Positions 12,408-19,763 of a DNA stretch of 25,922 nt are shown piece after piece. Each line of letters starts with the position of its first letter. The first letter of the stretch is position 1. This stretch comes from a virus: positions 1 to 25,922 of IMG/VR virus record IMGVR_UViG_3300026120_000007. One strand, 5' to 3'. The notes under the pieces are model-generated. The model was given only the letters and a program-made list of their open reading frames with translations, did no database searches and was not told the origin of the DNA. The translations under genes were made by a program, and so were the position numbers.

Positions 12408-13688
12408 ATGCCCGACAAAGAAGCAGCTTCAGAGTTAGTAGACCTCGTAGGTGTAGGCTTTATTGAGTTAAGCACTAACCCGAGTGACCCCTCGGCTACG
12501 ATAGTCGGGAAAGGCAGAGACGTTACGGTCTCGCTAGGCGCGGTAGATTGTGCGTTCAACGCGCCTAAAACAACCTCATTCATGCTCCGCACTAAAGACG
12601 TGCGCGTAGCCAACGATGTCATAATACCTCTAGCTGTCAGCACTGTTCCTGTGTACTTTAGGATCGGAGTCGAAGACTTTGATGGGTTCATGTACTGGTG
12701 GGAATGGGAGGAACACTACATAACAGGGTATAAGTTGCACCCGCCTAGAAAGAACGAAGTCGTGGAACTTACGGTGTTCACTAATGACTTCCTCACGTTG
12801 TGGCAAGGGGCGAACCGTTTAATAAGCAGAAGTGGATCGACTAGCTCCATTGCGGGAGAAATCGCTAAGTATTACGGCATGGAAAAGCGCTCTTTTATAG
12901 AGGAATCGTCGGTCAGTGGCGAGTGGCTCCAGTCAGGTCAAAGTGACCTAGACTTTCTCCTTAAACGGATGATGCCAAGGTCTATGAACAAAGACGGAAT
13001 AGGCGGGTATGTCTTATACGCTAAGCAAGATAACTTTTTCTTCTGCACGCCTTCATACACGTCTGCGCAGGGTCAGTACCTTTCTAACTTGTGGGTAATA
13101 CCTTACTCCGCAAAAACCAAAGGCGGGAGTCCCACGCACAATACTATAGTACAAGAGTACAAGTACCCTAGGGCTTACAACGCGGGAGGTAACGGATACT
13201 CTCTGTCGGTATGCGATCCCTACAACCCCCCTACTTTTCCGTCTGCGTCAGAGTACAGGGATAATGCTGTGCGCCTAGGCGAATACACGCCTGAACGCTT
13301 ACAAGGCGAAGGAAAAACGCCTAAGCCCTACCATATCGGTGTAAACGGGGAGAAAGAGGCGCAAGCGATCGCTCAACACGTGTACGCTGATTCCGCTAGG
13401 TTCACGTTTGACCTCGCCATAAGGATCGTGAACAACATACAGCCTAAGCTCGGTGACTACGTTTATTTCGCCTCTGACGGTCCCTCTAACGGTCTGTACC
13501 TTGTAAACTTTCTGCGCGTAAGCTACGAGGACGGCTCTTTGACGTCGTTTCTCGGTCTGAGCCGAGGCCATGCCGAAATCAGCGATGACGGGGCTGCTTA
13601 CGCAGACTTAACTAAAGCAGGATATAACCTCCTTTCAAGGCTGCCTGAAGGGACAGAGTCACTAACAGAAACTGCACGAAGCGTATGA
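12408..13688 (+). CDS. Baseplate hub protein (gp27 / gpD-like)
   Basis: 426 residues. Hub proteins form the trimeric ring joining the spike to the tail tube. Seen: an N-terminal beta domain (VTVSLGAVDCAFNAPKTTSF, VYFRIGVEDFDGFMYWWEWE); a small helical/beta insertion with SIAGEIAKYYGMEKRSFIEE (about 145-165); the typical SGQSDLDFLLKRMMPRSM followed by GGYVLYAKQDNFFFCTP; and a C-terminal part with IQPKLGDYVYFASDG near residue 350. The order 'IAxxxG...xxSDxxFLxxL...GYxxxxxxxxxxFxxP' matches contractile-tail hub proteins. The next gene starts at its stop (ATGA). The hub is separated here from the gp5-like spike (22418-23599). Confidence 0.75.
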   Translation: MPDKEAASELVDLVGVGFIELSTNPSDPSATIVGKGRDVTVSLGAVDCAFNAPKTTSFMLRTKDVRVANDVIIPLAVSTVPVYFRIGVEDFDGFMYWWEWEEHYITGYKLHPPRKNEVVELTVFTNDFLTLWQGANRLISRSGSTSSIAGEIAKYYGMEKRSFIEESSVSGEWLQSGQSDLDFLLKRMMPRSMNKDGIGGYVLYAKQDNFFFCTPSYTSAQGQYLSNLWVIPYSAKTKGGSPTHNTIVQEYKYPRAYNAGGNGYSLSVCDPYNPPTFPSASEYRDNAVRLGEYTPERLQGEGKTPKPYHIGVNGEKEAQAIAQHVYADSARFTFDLAIRIVNNIQPKLGDYVYFASDGPSNGLYLVNFLRVSYEDGSLTSFLGLSRGHAEISDDGAAYADLTKAGYNLLSRLPEGTESLTETARSV

Positions 13689-14284
13689 ACTATCACGAAC
13701 GAAAAGACTTTCTTTACGACCCTGAAATCTTCAAGCGCGAGGACGTCCAAACTGCGCTTACGATATACCGAGAGTACGTCGTTAAGCACAGCCCCAACCC
13801 TACGCCTAGATTCTTCGAGGTGGACAGGTCACAGGCAAGTATTGATCCTCTGTGGCACAGTCCCGTCACCAAGAAGGGCAAGCAACAGTTCACGAGCAGG
13901 TCTCCCATGGACATACCTGTTACCTGGAAGCAGGAGAAACCTCGGTGGCAGATGACGCCTTTAGGGATGACGCCTACCCGCCGCGACACGTTCCTGATGT
14001 CTAACCTTTACCTCAGAGATATAGATTACTTCCCGACGCGCGGAGATATGGTGTACTGGCAGGGATACCGTATGAAGATAATTGACGCAGTACCTCCGCC
14101 AGAAGCTTACTGGCACCAGACTGGAGTATGGCTTGGTATAGGTATAGAGTGCATCGTCGCACCAGAAGGAGATGCGCGACCTATCGGTGACCAGAGTCAA
14201 GGAGTACCTGCCGAGTTCTCTGAGCGACTGCCAGAACCTAAGTTAGAGCCTGTACCTGAGGCACGCCGCCCTAACAATGGATAG
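13685..14284 (+). CDS. Neck / head-completion-like protein
   Basis: 199 residues, start overlapping the hub stop. It contains RRDTFLMSNLYLRDIDYFPT, RGDMVYWQGYRMKIIDAVPP and PEAYWHQTGVWLGIGIECIV. The block 'DYFPxxGDxVYWxGxxxxIxxVxPPPEAYWxQTGxxL' is one I associate with conserved neck or head-tail joining proteins of large myoviruses. The position before the tail-completion-like and sheath genes is where T4 carries its neck genes. The C-terminal tail is Pro/Glu-rich and probably disordered. The structural role is well supported by context; the exact T4 counterpart is not. Confidence 0.55.
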   Translation: MNYHERKDFLYDPEIFKREDVQTALTIYREYVVKHSPNPTPRFFEVDRSQASIDPLWHSPVTKKGKQQFTSRSPMDIPVTWKQEKPRWQMTPLGMTPTRRDTFLMSNLYLRDIDYFPTRGDMVYWQGYRMKIIDAVPPPEAYWHQTGVWLGIGIECIVAPEGDARPIGDQSQGVPAEFSERLPEPKLEPVPEARRPNNG

Positions 14285-14612
14285 CCTCTATCAAAGTTTC
14301 GTTGAAGACGCCCTCACGCGCACTTTCACCTTAAACGAAAGGCAGAGAGATGTTGCCGTAGGTCTCATAAGATCCCATATAGAGAAGTCGGCGAGTTTCG
14401 AGGACATACAAACGCAGAGAAGGTGGGAGGTGTTCCTGCCTGACCTTCAAGCGATGCTCCGAGGTACTGCTGTGACGCTCAAAGACGGATCATTTAGTGT
14501 GGAGGTAACGGGTACAGGGTACAACGCGTATGTCCTGCTTAAAAGGGGTTCTATGTGGTTTGCGCCTTTAGAAGACTTGGACTCTATTTTGATTACTGCA
14601 CGTAGTAGTTAA
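14277..14612 (+). CDS. Small hypothetical structural-cluster protein
   Basis: 111 residues, overlapping the previous gene by 8 bases. The N-terminal half is helical (LYQSFVEDALTRTFTLNERQ, then VGLIRSHIEKSASFEDI), and the C-terminal half is beta-rich (TAVTLKDGSFSVEVTGTGY, then NAYVLLKRGSMWFAPLEDLD). It ends SILITARSS with its TAA stop inside the TAGTTAAG motif of the next gene. The family is not recognised; it sits between neck- and tail-completion-like genes. Confidence 0.55.
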   Translation: MDSLYQSFVEDALTRTFTLNERQRDVAVGLIRSHIEKSASFEDIQTQRRWEVFLPDLQAMLRGTAVTLKDGSFSVEVTGTGYNAYVLLKRGSMWFAPLEDLDSILITARSS

Positions 14613-14613
14613 G
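14606..14613 (+). promoter_or_regulatory. TAGTTAAG motif ahead of the KOW-like gene
   Basis: An exact TAGTTAAG lies 2 bases before GTG 14616, with context GTAGTAGTTAAGCT, the same 14 bases as at the hub gene. The TAA inside the motif is also the stop codon of the gene before it. Confidence 0.5.
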
Positions 14614-14615
14614 CT

Positions 14616-14888
14616 GTGAAAAAGAAAACCACAATACAAGACGTCGTTGAAAGCGTAAACCTGAAGAACCACGGCAGCGTTGTAACTGCGGCTAACAAGC
14701 TCCTTGAGGGCACTCCCGTCAGTCGTGGTCAGAAGGTTGCCGTTATCGAAGGTCCTGCCGAGGCGCACCCCGCAGATGGTCAGCAAGGAAAAGTTACCAA
14801 CATGCTCAATAATGGCTACGCAGAAGTCACACTTGAGAACGGTGCAAAGTACACGCTGTCCGTAAGCTTACTGGTGCCTCTCAGCTAA
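14616..14888 (+). CDS. Small KOW-like beta-barrel protein
   Basis: 90 residues with a GTG start at 14616. That start is chosen because TAGTTAAG stands exactly two bases ahead of it and no ATG is nearby. The N-terminal part is helical (TTIQDVVESVNLKNHGSVV). The C-terminal half, RGQKVAVIEGPAEAHPADGQ, QGKVTNMLNNGYAEVTLENG and YTLSVSLLVPL, has the spacing of a KOW or SH3-like barrel (GxxVxVxxGP...GxVxxxxxxxxxVxLxxG). KOW barrels bind RNA, DNA or protein in transcription and translation factors, but phage assembly proteins use the fold too. Function not assigned. Confidence 0.55.
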   Translation: MKKKTTIQDVVESVNLKNHGSVVTAANKLLEGTPVSRGQKVAVIEGPAEAHPADGQQGKVTNMLNNGYAEVTLENGAKYTLSVSLLVPLS

Positions 14889-14891
14889 AGT

Positions 14892-15830
14892 ATGCCTGAG
14901 AAGACGTCATCCCCTGACCTGCTGTTAAGCCGCAGGCTGCTTCCTAGGACGCAGAAACATGGTATAGACACGAGTATCACGGGGATGCGGATACATGAGC
15001 TCGCTATCCAGCGCTGGCTTCATCGTTCTTTCATCCTTGCTGAGGGCTACCCTATACCCGTTGTTTTTGCGTCCCCTGTCGACGCGTACTCGGAGATTAG
15101 TAACCAGTGGAAACTGGACAACAACCCGTACAAGTACCTGCTTGACTTGAAAGACGAAAACGGGACGCCCCTTTACGAGCCTTACCCCGCCAACATACGG
15201 TATCCTATTATATCCGTAACGCGTAGAGGGTGGGTGCCTCGCATATCGGCAAGCTGGGGTATCCACTCGTGGAGAAAAGCGTATTACCCGAGCATAGCCT
15301 CGGACAGCCCCGCATTGGAAGGTTCTGGGACGCTTACACGAGATGACCTTTCAGCCACCGCAAAAGTACGCATGCCTACGGGATGGGATTACAAGTACGA
15401 AATAAACCACTACTGCAACTATCCAGAGACTCAGGCGTGGTTTGTTAACTCCGTAATGCGTGCGCTGTCATACGCTGCAGGTACAATGCAAACGTGGATA
15501 CCTGTGTTTGACCCTACCTTTTCGGGCGTAGAGAGTAGAAGCCTAAGGCTGTACCTCGAAGGCAGTATAGACACGCCGACTGAATGGAGCCCTGAAGGTG
15601 ACCAGATGACGTTCAGGACAGCTTTCACAGTGGTATTAGAAGGGTACTCGACGGATCCTGACGTAGAGGTACACCCTGCGCTTTGGAAAATCACGACAGG
15701 TACTAGCGCACTGCCTCCAGAAGACTTGGGTAAGCTGGATGACCCGCGAAAAATAATCGAAGAAGAAGATTTAAGAGAGTTTGATGCAAACCAAGTATTT
15801 AATGCAGCAGACGACTTACCTAAAACTTAA
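14892..15830 (+). CDS. Tail-completion/terminator-like structural protein (tentative)
   Basis: 312 residues. Notable blocks are YPIPVVFASPVDAYSEI (about 53-69), YPIISVTRRGWVPRISASWG (about 104-123), RMPTGWDYKYEINHYCNYPE (about 160-180) and WIPVFDPTFSGVESRSLRLY, LEGSIDTPTEW. The pattern 'YPxPxIxVxR...P..I.Y.vd.w....' recurs in phage proteins lying next to sheath genes that appear to cap or complete the tail. Its place immediately before sheath and tube matches T4 genes 3/15. The last 50 residues are acidic and probably flexible. It starts 3 bases after the KOW-like gene. The structural role is likely; the terminator assignment is inference. Confidence 0.5.
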   Translation: MPEKTSSPDLLLSRRLLPRTQKHGIDTSITGMRIHELAIQRWLHRSFILAEGYPIPVVFASPVDAYSEISNQWKLDNNPYKYLLDLKDENGTPLYEPYPANIRYPIISVTRRGWVPRISASWGIHSWRKAYYPSIASDSPALEGSGTLTRDDLSATAKVRMPTGWDYKYEINHYCNYPETQAWFVNSVMRALSYAAGTMQTWIPVFDPTFSGVESRSLRLYLEGSIDTPTEWSPEGDQMTFRTAFTVVLEGYSTDPDVEVHPALWKITTGTSALPPEDLGKLDDPRKIIEEEDLREFDANQVFNAADDLPKT

Positions 15831-15844
15831 CAAGACCAAGAGCC

Positions 15845-18079
15845 ATGTCCATCACACGCCAATTCCCTGGAGTATATGTGAACGTCACTGACGACTCATT
15901 TATCCCTGAAATACAAAGCCGCTTCCGCTGTGGTATCGTTGGTATCGCCGAGCGCGGAAACTTCGACGTAGCGATACCAACGCGCTCCTTTAAGGATTAC
16001 GCGCGTCAACTTGGCGGCCCCGTTTCAGTGTCACCGCTCAGCAATACGCCACCTTTCGCGCCGACGCCATCTACGCTCGATGACCACACTTCATACATGG
16101 CTCAAGCCGCCGCCCTTATCTCGCAGTTCAGCGATGGTCTGATCTGCGTCCGCGTAGGTCGCAGGTACACCGAAGCCGTTCCAGGTGGAGCTTCAGGTGC
16201 AGAAGGTGCGAGCGTCATACGCACCCAGAACGCAAACCTGCTCGCGGAAAACGACTACGTTCGCATTGTAGAGGCTGGAAAGGCTTCTACCGTAAACGCT
16301 CGCGTCGAAAGTATTGACCTCAATACCAACGAAGTGACCCTCGTGTCCTCAGGGGAAGAAGCTCAGACGCTTGAAGATGACTACACAAGCGCCAAAGTCG
16401 ACACCTGCCCCGTCCGCAACGCCGCCAATGAAGCTGAGACGTTTCTTGACTGCTACGAGTACGAGGACGATCCCGTCGAAGCCAGCCCAAGCGTACCTCT
16501 TCAAATCGTAGGTGACCGTAACGGGTACGCCTGCACAGTGGTCAACGCACCTACGTCCTATACAGATTTCGCCAACATCCTCCCTATCGGGAGTCTCATC
16601 AAGATCACACAAAGTGGTCGCCACGACACGCAGGAGGTCAAAGTCCGTACTCTCGTTCCCGCATCTGCAGGGACTCCTGGTCAAATCTACTTTGAGACAT
16701 CGACCGACGCAGAATCAGGCTACCAACCTCTGCCTCTGCAGGACAGCTACACCGCAGGTCAAATCTACAAGGTAGAAGTACTGTCAGGCGTGTACTCGCG
16801 TCGCCGCTGTATGCAGATACTCGCTAATTCCCCTGGCACGTGGGCTAATTCAGTCAGCGTCGACGACGTTGTACGCGTGTCAGCCAGCAGCAAAGGTCTG
16901 AACGTCCGTATCGCCCCTGGCTCGTCAGCCAACACCAAGCGTATTCTCGTCTATCTTGACGGCTCACTACAAGAAACGCTCGACAATGTCGTGTTCGATG
17001 ACTCGACCGATCCCAACTACGTGACTACGCGTGTGAACGGTAACAGCACTCTCATTGACGACGTCATGGTTCTTCGCGACGAGGCACCTGCTAACACGCT
17101 CGCAGGCTGGAACTCTGGTCCAAACAACCTCAACGACGCGAAGTTCTCGAAAGGGTTCAACGGTGAGGCAGCGACTATCCAAGACTTCATCGGATCGCTT
17201 AACCCTAACACTGACCAGCTTACAGGCGTCAAGGTGTTTGAGGACAAGAACGCCGTACAAGTGAACGTAATCGCCGCTCCCGGTCGCTCTGACATCTACA
17301 TGGCACAGGAGATGGCTCGCATCGCCCGAAAAGTCAACGCAGTCGCCGTGCTGGACGTTCCCCGAGGTCTCAACCTGCGCGAAGCGGTTGACTGGCATAA
17401 CGGAGACGGTCTCTACTCAGGAAACGGACGTATCGACAACCCGTACGTCGCGCTTTACTGGAACTGGTTCCGCATGGCGGACGCCTTTACTGGTCAGTCA
17501 GTTTGGACGCCTCCTTCGCTCGGAGCGCTCCGCGCCCTCGCCTACACCTTCCAGAACGCAAAGCCGTGGTTCGCTGCGGCGGGTGACGCTCGTGGTCAGC
17601 TTCCAGAAGCCACAGCGGTCGAGTTCGACCGCGTACAGGATGAAAACCTAGACGCTGCCTATGGTAACGGCAACTCGATCAACCCGATCCTCCTGTACCG
17701 TGGTCGTATCCAAGTTTACGGTGAACGTACCCTGCAACGCGCAGAATCCAAGCTCACCGCCCTCCACAACGTTATCCTCGTGAACTACGTCGTGAACGGC
17801 CTGAGCATCATCGGACGTCAGTTCGTCTTCGAGCCAAATGACAACACCCTCCTTGACCAAGTCAAGGAAGCCTACAGCGGCTTCTTGGAGGGTATCCGCA
17901 ACGAGCGCGGCATTGAAGGCTATGATCTGACAATCGACTCTACCAACAACAACGCGGACACACGTAACCGCCGTGAGGTTGTCGTGGACCTGTCTATCAT
18001 ACCGACAGACGCCGCTGAGCGCATCCTTGTGAACGCTACCGTTCGCGAGTCTGGTGCTGTCCTCAACCAAGCATCTTAA
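15845..18079 (+). CDS. Tail sheath protein
   Basis: 744 residues. It polymerises around the tail tube and contracts during infection. Seen: N-terminal FPGVYVNVTDDSFIPEIQ, typical of sheaths; a large beta-rich insertion (about 110-315) in the position of the surface-exposed domains of T4 gp18; and the conserved C-terminal half with LGALRALAYTFQNAKPWFAA, NSINPILLYRGRIQVYGERT, LTALHNVILVNYVVNGLSII and the closing VVVDLSIIPTDAAERILVN. It is longer than T4 gp18 (659), mainly because of the insertion. Codon use is shifted to C-ending codons (ATC, CGC/CGT, CTC) compared with neighbours that use ATA and AGG freely, as expected for an abundant protein. The tail tube follows after 18 bases with a strong ribosome site. 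Confidence 0.95.
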   Translation: MSITRQFPGVYVNVTDDSFIPEIQSRFRCGIVGIAERGNFDVAIPTRSFKDYARQLGGPVSVSPLSNTPPFAPTPSTLDDHTSYMAQAAALISQFSDGLICVRVGRRYTEAVPGGASGAEGASVIRTQNANLLAENDYVRIVEAGKASTVNARVESIDLNTNEVTLVSSGEEAQTLEDDYTSAKVDTCPVRNAANEAETFLDCYEYEDDPVEASPSVPLQIVGDRNGYACTVVNAPTSYTDFANILPIGSLIKITQSGRHDTQEVKVRTLVPASAGTPGQIYFETSTDAESGYQPLPLQDSYTAGQIYKVEVLSGVYSRRRCMQILANSPGTWANSVSVDDVVRVSASSKGLNVRIAPGSSANTKRILVYLDGSLQETLDNVVFDDSTDPNYVTTRVNGNSTLIDDVMVLRDEAPANTLAGWNSGPNNLNDAKFSKGFNGEAATIQDFIGSLNPNTDQLTGVKVFEDKNAVQVNVIAAPGRSDIYMAQEMARIARKVNAVAVLDVPRGLNLREAVDWHNGDGLYSGNGRIDNPYVALYWNWFRMADAFTGQSVWTPPSLGALRALAYTFQNAKPWFAAAGDARGQLPEATAVEFDRVQDENLDAAYGNGNSINPILLYRGRIQVYGERTLQRAESKLTALHNVILVNYVVNGLSIIGRQFVFEPNDNTLLDQVKEAYSGFLEGIRNERGIEGYDLTIDSTNNNADTRNRREVVVDLSIIPTDAAERILVNATVRESGAVLNQAS

Positions 18080-18085
18080 CCGAAG

Positions 18086-18091
18086 AAGGAG
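18086..18091 (+). promoter_or_regulatory. Strong Shine-Dalgarno site of the tail tube gene
   Basis: AAGGAG (within AGAAGGAG) stands 6 bases before ATG 18098. It is the clearest canonical ribosome site in the window. It contrasts with the starts carrying TAGTTAAG and shows that the host uses ordinary 16S pairing. Confidence 0.85.
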
Positions 18092-18097
18092 TCTATT

Positions 18098-18754
18098 ATG
18101 CCTATCAAGTATAAAAACGTATGGGGTTCGGCGGGATCGAACCTTGAACAACAACGTTCTGACCTTTTCAAAGTCAGCATCAATCTGCCAGGTGCAGGAG
18201 GTAACGGTGTAGCCGCGTGGGAGCAACAAGTACAGTTCGCTATCACGAAGTTTCCGTTCCCTAACCGTACCCGTGAAACCATCCCTGTGAAGTACCTCCA
18301 GCAGGTCAACTACCAGCTCGGCGGAGACACGCCGCAGGACCCAATCACCATCACTGCCCGCTACGGCTTTACGCAATCTACGGCTGAGGCGCTTGAGCGT
18401 TGGCACTGGCAGATTGCCCACCCAGGCTCAGGCGGGGTGTCCCTTACGTCGTCCATCAAGACTTTCGGGTACTTCTACTGGCTCGTGCCGAACCAAAAGC
18501 TGCTGACCAACGAAGTAAACCGCATCAATGACGCGCAGCCAGCTGACGTTATGCAACCTGGTGCGACGTACGTCCTTGAAGGGGTGCTTCTTACAGGGCT
18601 CAAGCCGACAGACGCGGACATGGAGCAAGGCAACCAGCTCGTGTACTACGAGATGACCATATCCATTGACCGCTACTATCCGATCCACCCGTCCGACCTC
18701 AAGGTACCATCGAACGAGAGCGTCGTTGGCAACGAAGGTCTGGTTTCCCGCTAG
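18098..18754 (+). CDS. Tail tube protein
   Basis: 218 residues, directly after the sheath, as in T4 (gp18-gp19). It would stack as hexameric rings to form the inner tail tube through which DNA passes. Seen: MPIKYKNVWGSAGSNLEQQR, SDLFKVSINLPG, the helix-containing RYGFTQSTAEALERWHWQIA followed by HPGSGGVSL, and a late strand LVYYEMTISIDRYYPI. The N-terminal pattern 'MPI..KN.WG..G.L..QRSD' is shared with the protein at 23614-25146, revealing a tube paralogue. It has a strong ribosome site and highly biased codons and is followed by a terminator, all fitting high expression. Confidence 0.9.
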   Translation: MPIKYKNVWGSAGSNLEQQRSDLFKVSINLPGAGGNGVAAWEQQVQFAITKFPFPNRTRETIPVKYLQQVNYQLGGDTPQDPITITARYGFTQSTAEALERWHWQIAHPGSGGVSLTSSIKTFGYFYWLVPNQKLLTNEVNRINDAQPADVMQPGATYVLEGVLLTGLKPTDADMEQGNQLVYYEMTISIDRYYPIHPSDLKVPSNESVVGNEGLVSR

Positions 18755-18782
18755 GTTTAACCTGCTTCTCTTCTTCTCAGAG

Positions 18783-18811
18783 ACCCGATGACAATAGTCG
18801 TCGGGTTTTCT
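18783..18811 (+). terminator. Rho-independent terminator after the tail tube
   Basis: ACCCGATGAC (18783-18792) pairs with GTCGTCGGGT (18797-18806) across the loop AATA: a 10-bp stem with one G-T wobble, followed by TTTCTGTTCT. It ends the sheath-tube unit 28 bases after the tube stop. An ATG at 18788 lies within the stem and is not taken as a gene start. Confidence 0.8.
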
Positions 18812-18847
18812 GTTCTACACTTTAGAAACAACCAACAAAGGTACATC

Positions 18848-19630
18848 ATGCCGATTAAAACAAATCTGAAAGACCTCACTCCTTCACGCGAACGCTTGAA
18901 GGTTACCATGCCGCTGCTATCCCACGGGTACACAGCTCCTAAGTCTTTCCCCAAAGGGGAAATCACAGTTTACCCGTGGGATAACTTCGTGGACGACAAA
19001 CTGATGGAACTCGTCTCCGTGGAAGAAAACGAACACCGCGTCATGTTCGACATTCTGCCGTACGTCTGCAACTTGAACGGGTGTCCTATTGAGGACTTTG
19101 TTGTCGGCGACGTGAACACCGTGCTGATGGTGTCACGCTCAATACCGAAGGCAAACAGGCTCACGCTGCACCTTACGTCCCCCTTCAATAAGTCACACCA
19201 CTGGACAGAGGAGGTCGTCATTCCCGATATGCTGGAGAAGGTGGGTGAGAAGACCCAAGGGTACAAGGGGTACGATGTCATCGAACTTCCCGTGTGCAAG
19301 GACGTCGTAGCCATCCGACCTCTGCTCGTGCGCGATGAACTCAATCTCCACAAGCGAGACAAGTCCATTACTGAGCGTGCTGCCCGCATCGTATCAGGCG
19401 TTGTGACAATCAACGACACGCAGGCTGAAACTCTGAACGAGTACGCTGAGTGGTACTACGCACTTGAGCCTAAAGACCAGGACTTCTTGGAAGAGCAGCA
19501 AGAGTTGCACACGCCTCACTTGAGCCAGAAGCTGGAAATTGAGTGTCCCTCAACCAAGAAAACGTTCACCTACAGCCTTAGATTGGACCGAGACTTTTTT
19601 CGTTCGGACGACGCTGCAGACGATAGATAG
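18848..19630 (+). CDS. T4 gp26-like baseplate/tail assembly protein (zero-frame product)
   Basis: 260 residues from ATG 18848, chosen because AAAGG precedes it and an in-frame start at 18788 lies inside the terminator hairpin. Notable parts: EITVYPWDNFVDDKLMELVS, ILPYVCNLNGCPIEDFVVGD and, near the end, LEIECPSTKKTFTYSLRLDR followed by DFF. The closing 'C P...(K)xFxxxLxLxxxFF' and the position right after the tube resemble the T4 gp26 family of baseplate-hub assembly proteins; by position it would also be the tail assembly chaperone. In the zero frame it ends 10 residues after TTT TTT (RSDDAADDR). A +1 shift there would add about 53 residues (see the adjoining entry). Confidence 0.65.
   Translation: MPIKTNLKDLTPSRERLKVTMPLLSHGYTAPKSFPKGEITVYPWDNFVDDKLMELVSVEENEHRVMFDILPYVCNLNGCPIEDFVVGDVNTVLMVSRSIPKANRLTLHLTSPFNKSHHWTEEVVIPDMLEKVGEKTQGYKGYDVIELPVCKDVVAIRPLLVRDELNLHKRDKSITERAARIVSGVVTINDTQAETLNEYAEWYYALEPKDQDFLEEQQELHTPHLSQKLEIECPSTKKTFTYSLRLDRDFFRSDDAADDR
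19595..19601 (+). other. Candidate programmed frameshift site TTTTTTC
   Basis: In the zero frame this reads GAC TTT TTT CGT. Phe-tRNA on the second TTT can re-pair perfectly with TTC after a +1 slip, since one tRNA reads both codons. A -2 slip would also reach the same frame. The downstream +1 frame stays open to 19763 and has no ATG start of its own in the overlap. It is placed between a tail tube gene and later tail genes, where programmed frameshifts are common. Confidence 0.5.
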
Positions 19631-19763
19631 TCGGTGGCGTACGATCTACGACTTTGCAAAACAAGGCGTAGGTTTCACAGTAGACCTCACTCAGCTTCCT
19701 GATTGGGTTCTTAACCTATTCATAAAATGGCACAACGAAGAAGCTCAGAAGGGCGGACCGTAG
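19602..19763 (+). CDS. +1-frame extension of the gp26-like protein (gp51-like C-terminal part)
   Basis: 53 codons in the +1 frame after the slippery site. They encode VRTTLQTIDSRWRTIYDFAK, then QGVGFTVDLTQLPDWVLNLF and IKWHNEEAQKGGP. It is a compact helical domain of the kind 'L..I.......gxGfT...l..mP......fIK..nEE..K' that follows the FF end of gp26-type proteins in T4-like phages. The only start codons for this frame in the overlap are weak TTG-type ones, so it is most simply made by frameshifting, giving a product of about 304 residues. Alternatively it is a separately initiated small protein. It overlaps the exonuclease start by 37 bases. Confidence 0.5.
   Translation, partial: VRTTLQTIDSRWRTIYDFAKQGVGFTVDLTQLPDWVLNLFIKWHNEEAQKGGP

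Noticed and set aside
17648-18421. Minus-strand ORF of 257 codons over the sheath end and tube
   Set aside because: It lies antisense to two strongly conserved, codon-biased structural genes and through their intergenic ribosome site.
18788-18847. Upstream start (ATG 18788) for the gp26-like gene
   Set aside because: The codon lies in the terminator stem, and the encoded residues are hairpin and leader translation. ATG 18848 has an AAAGG site.
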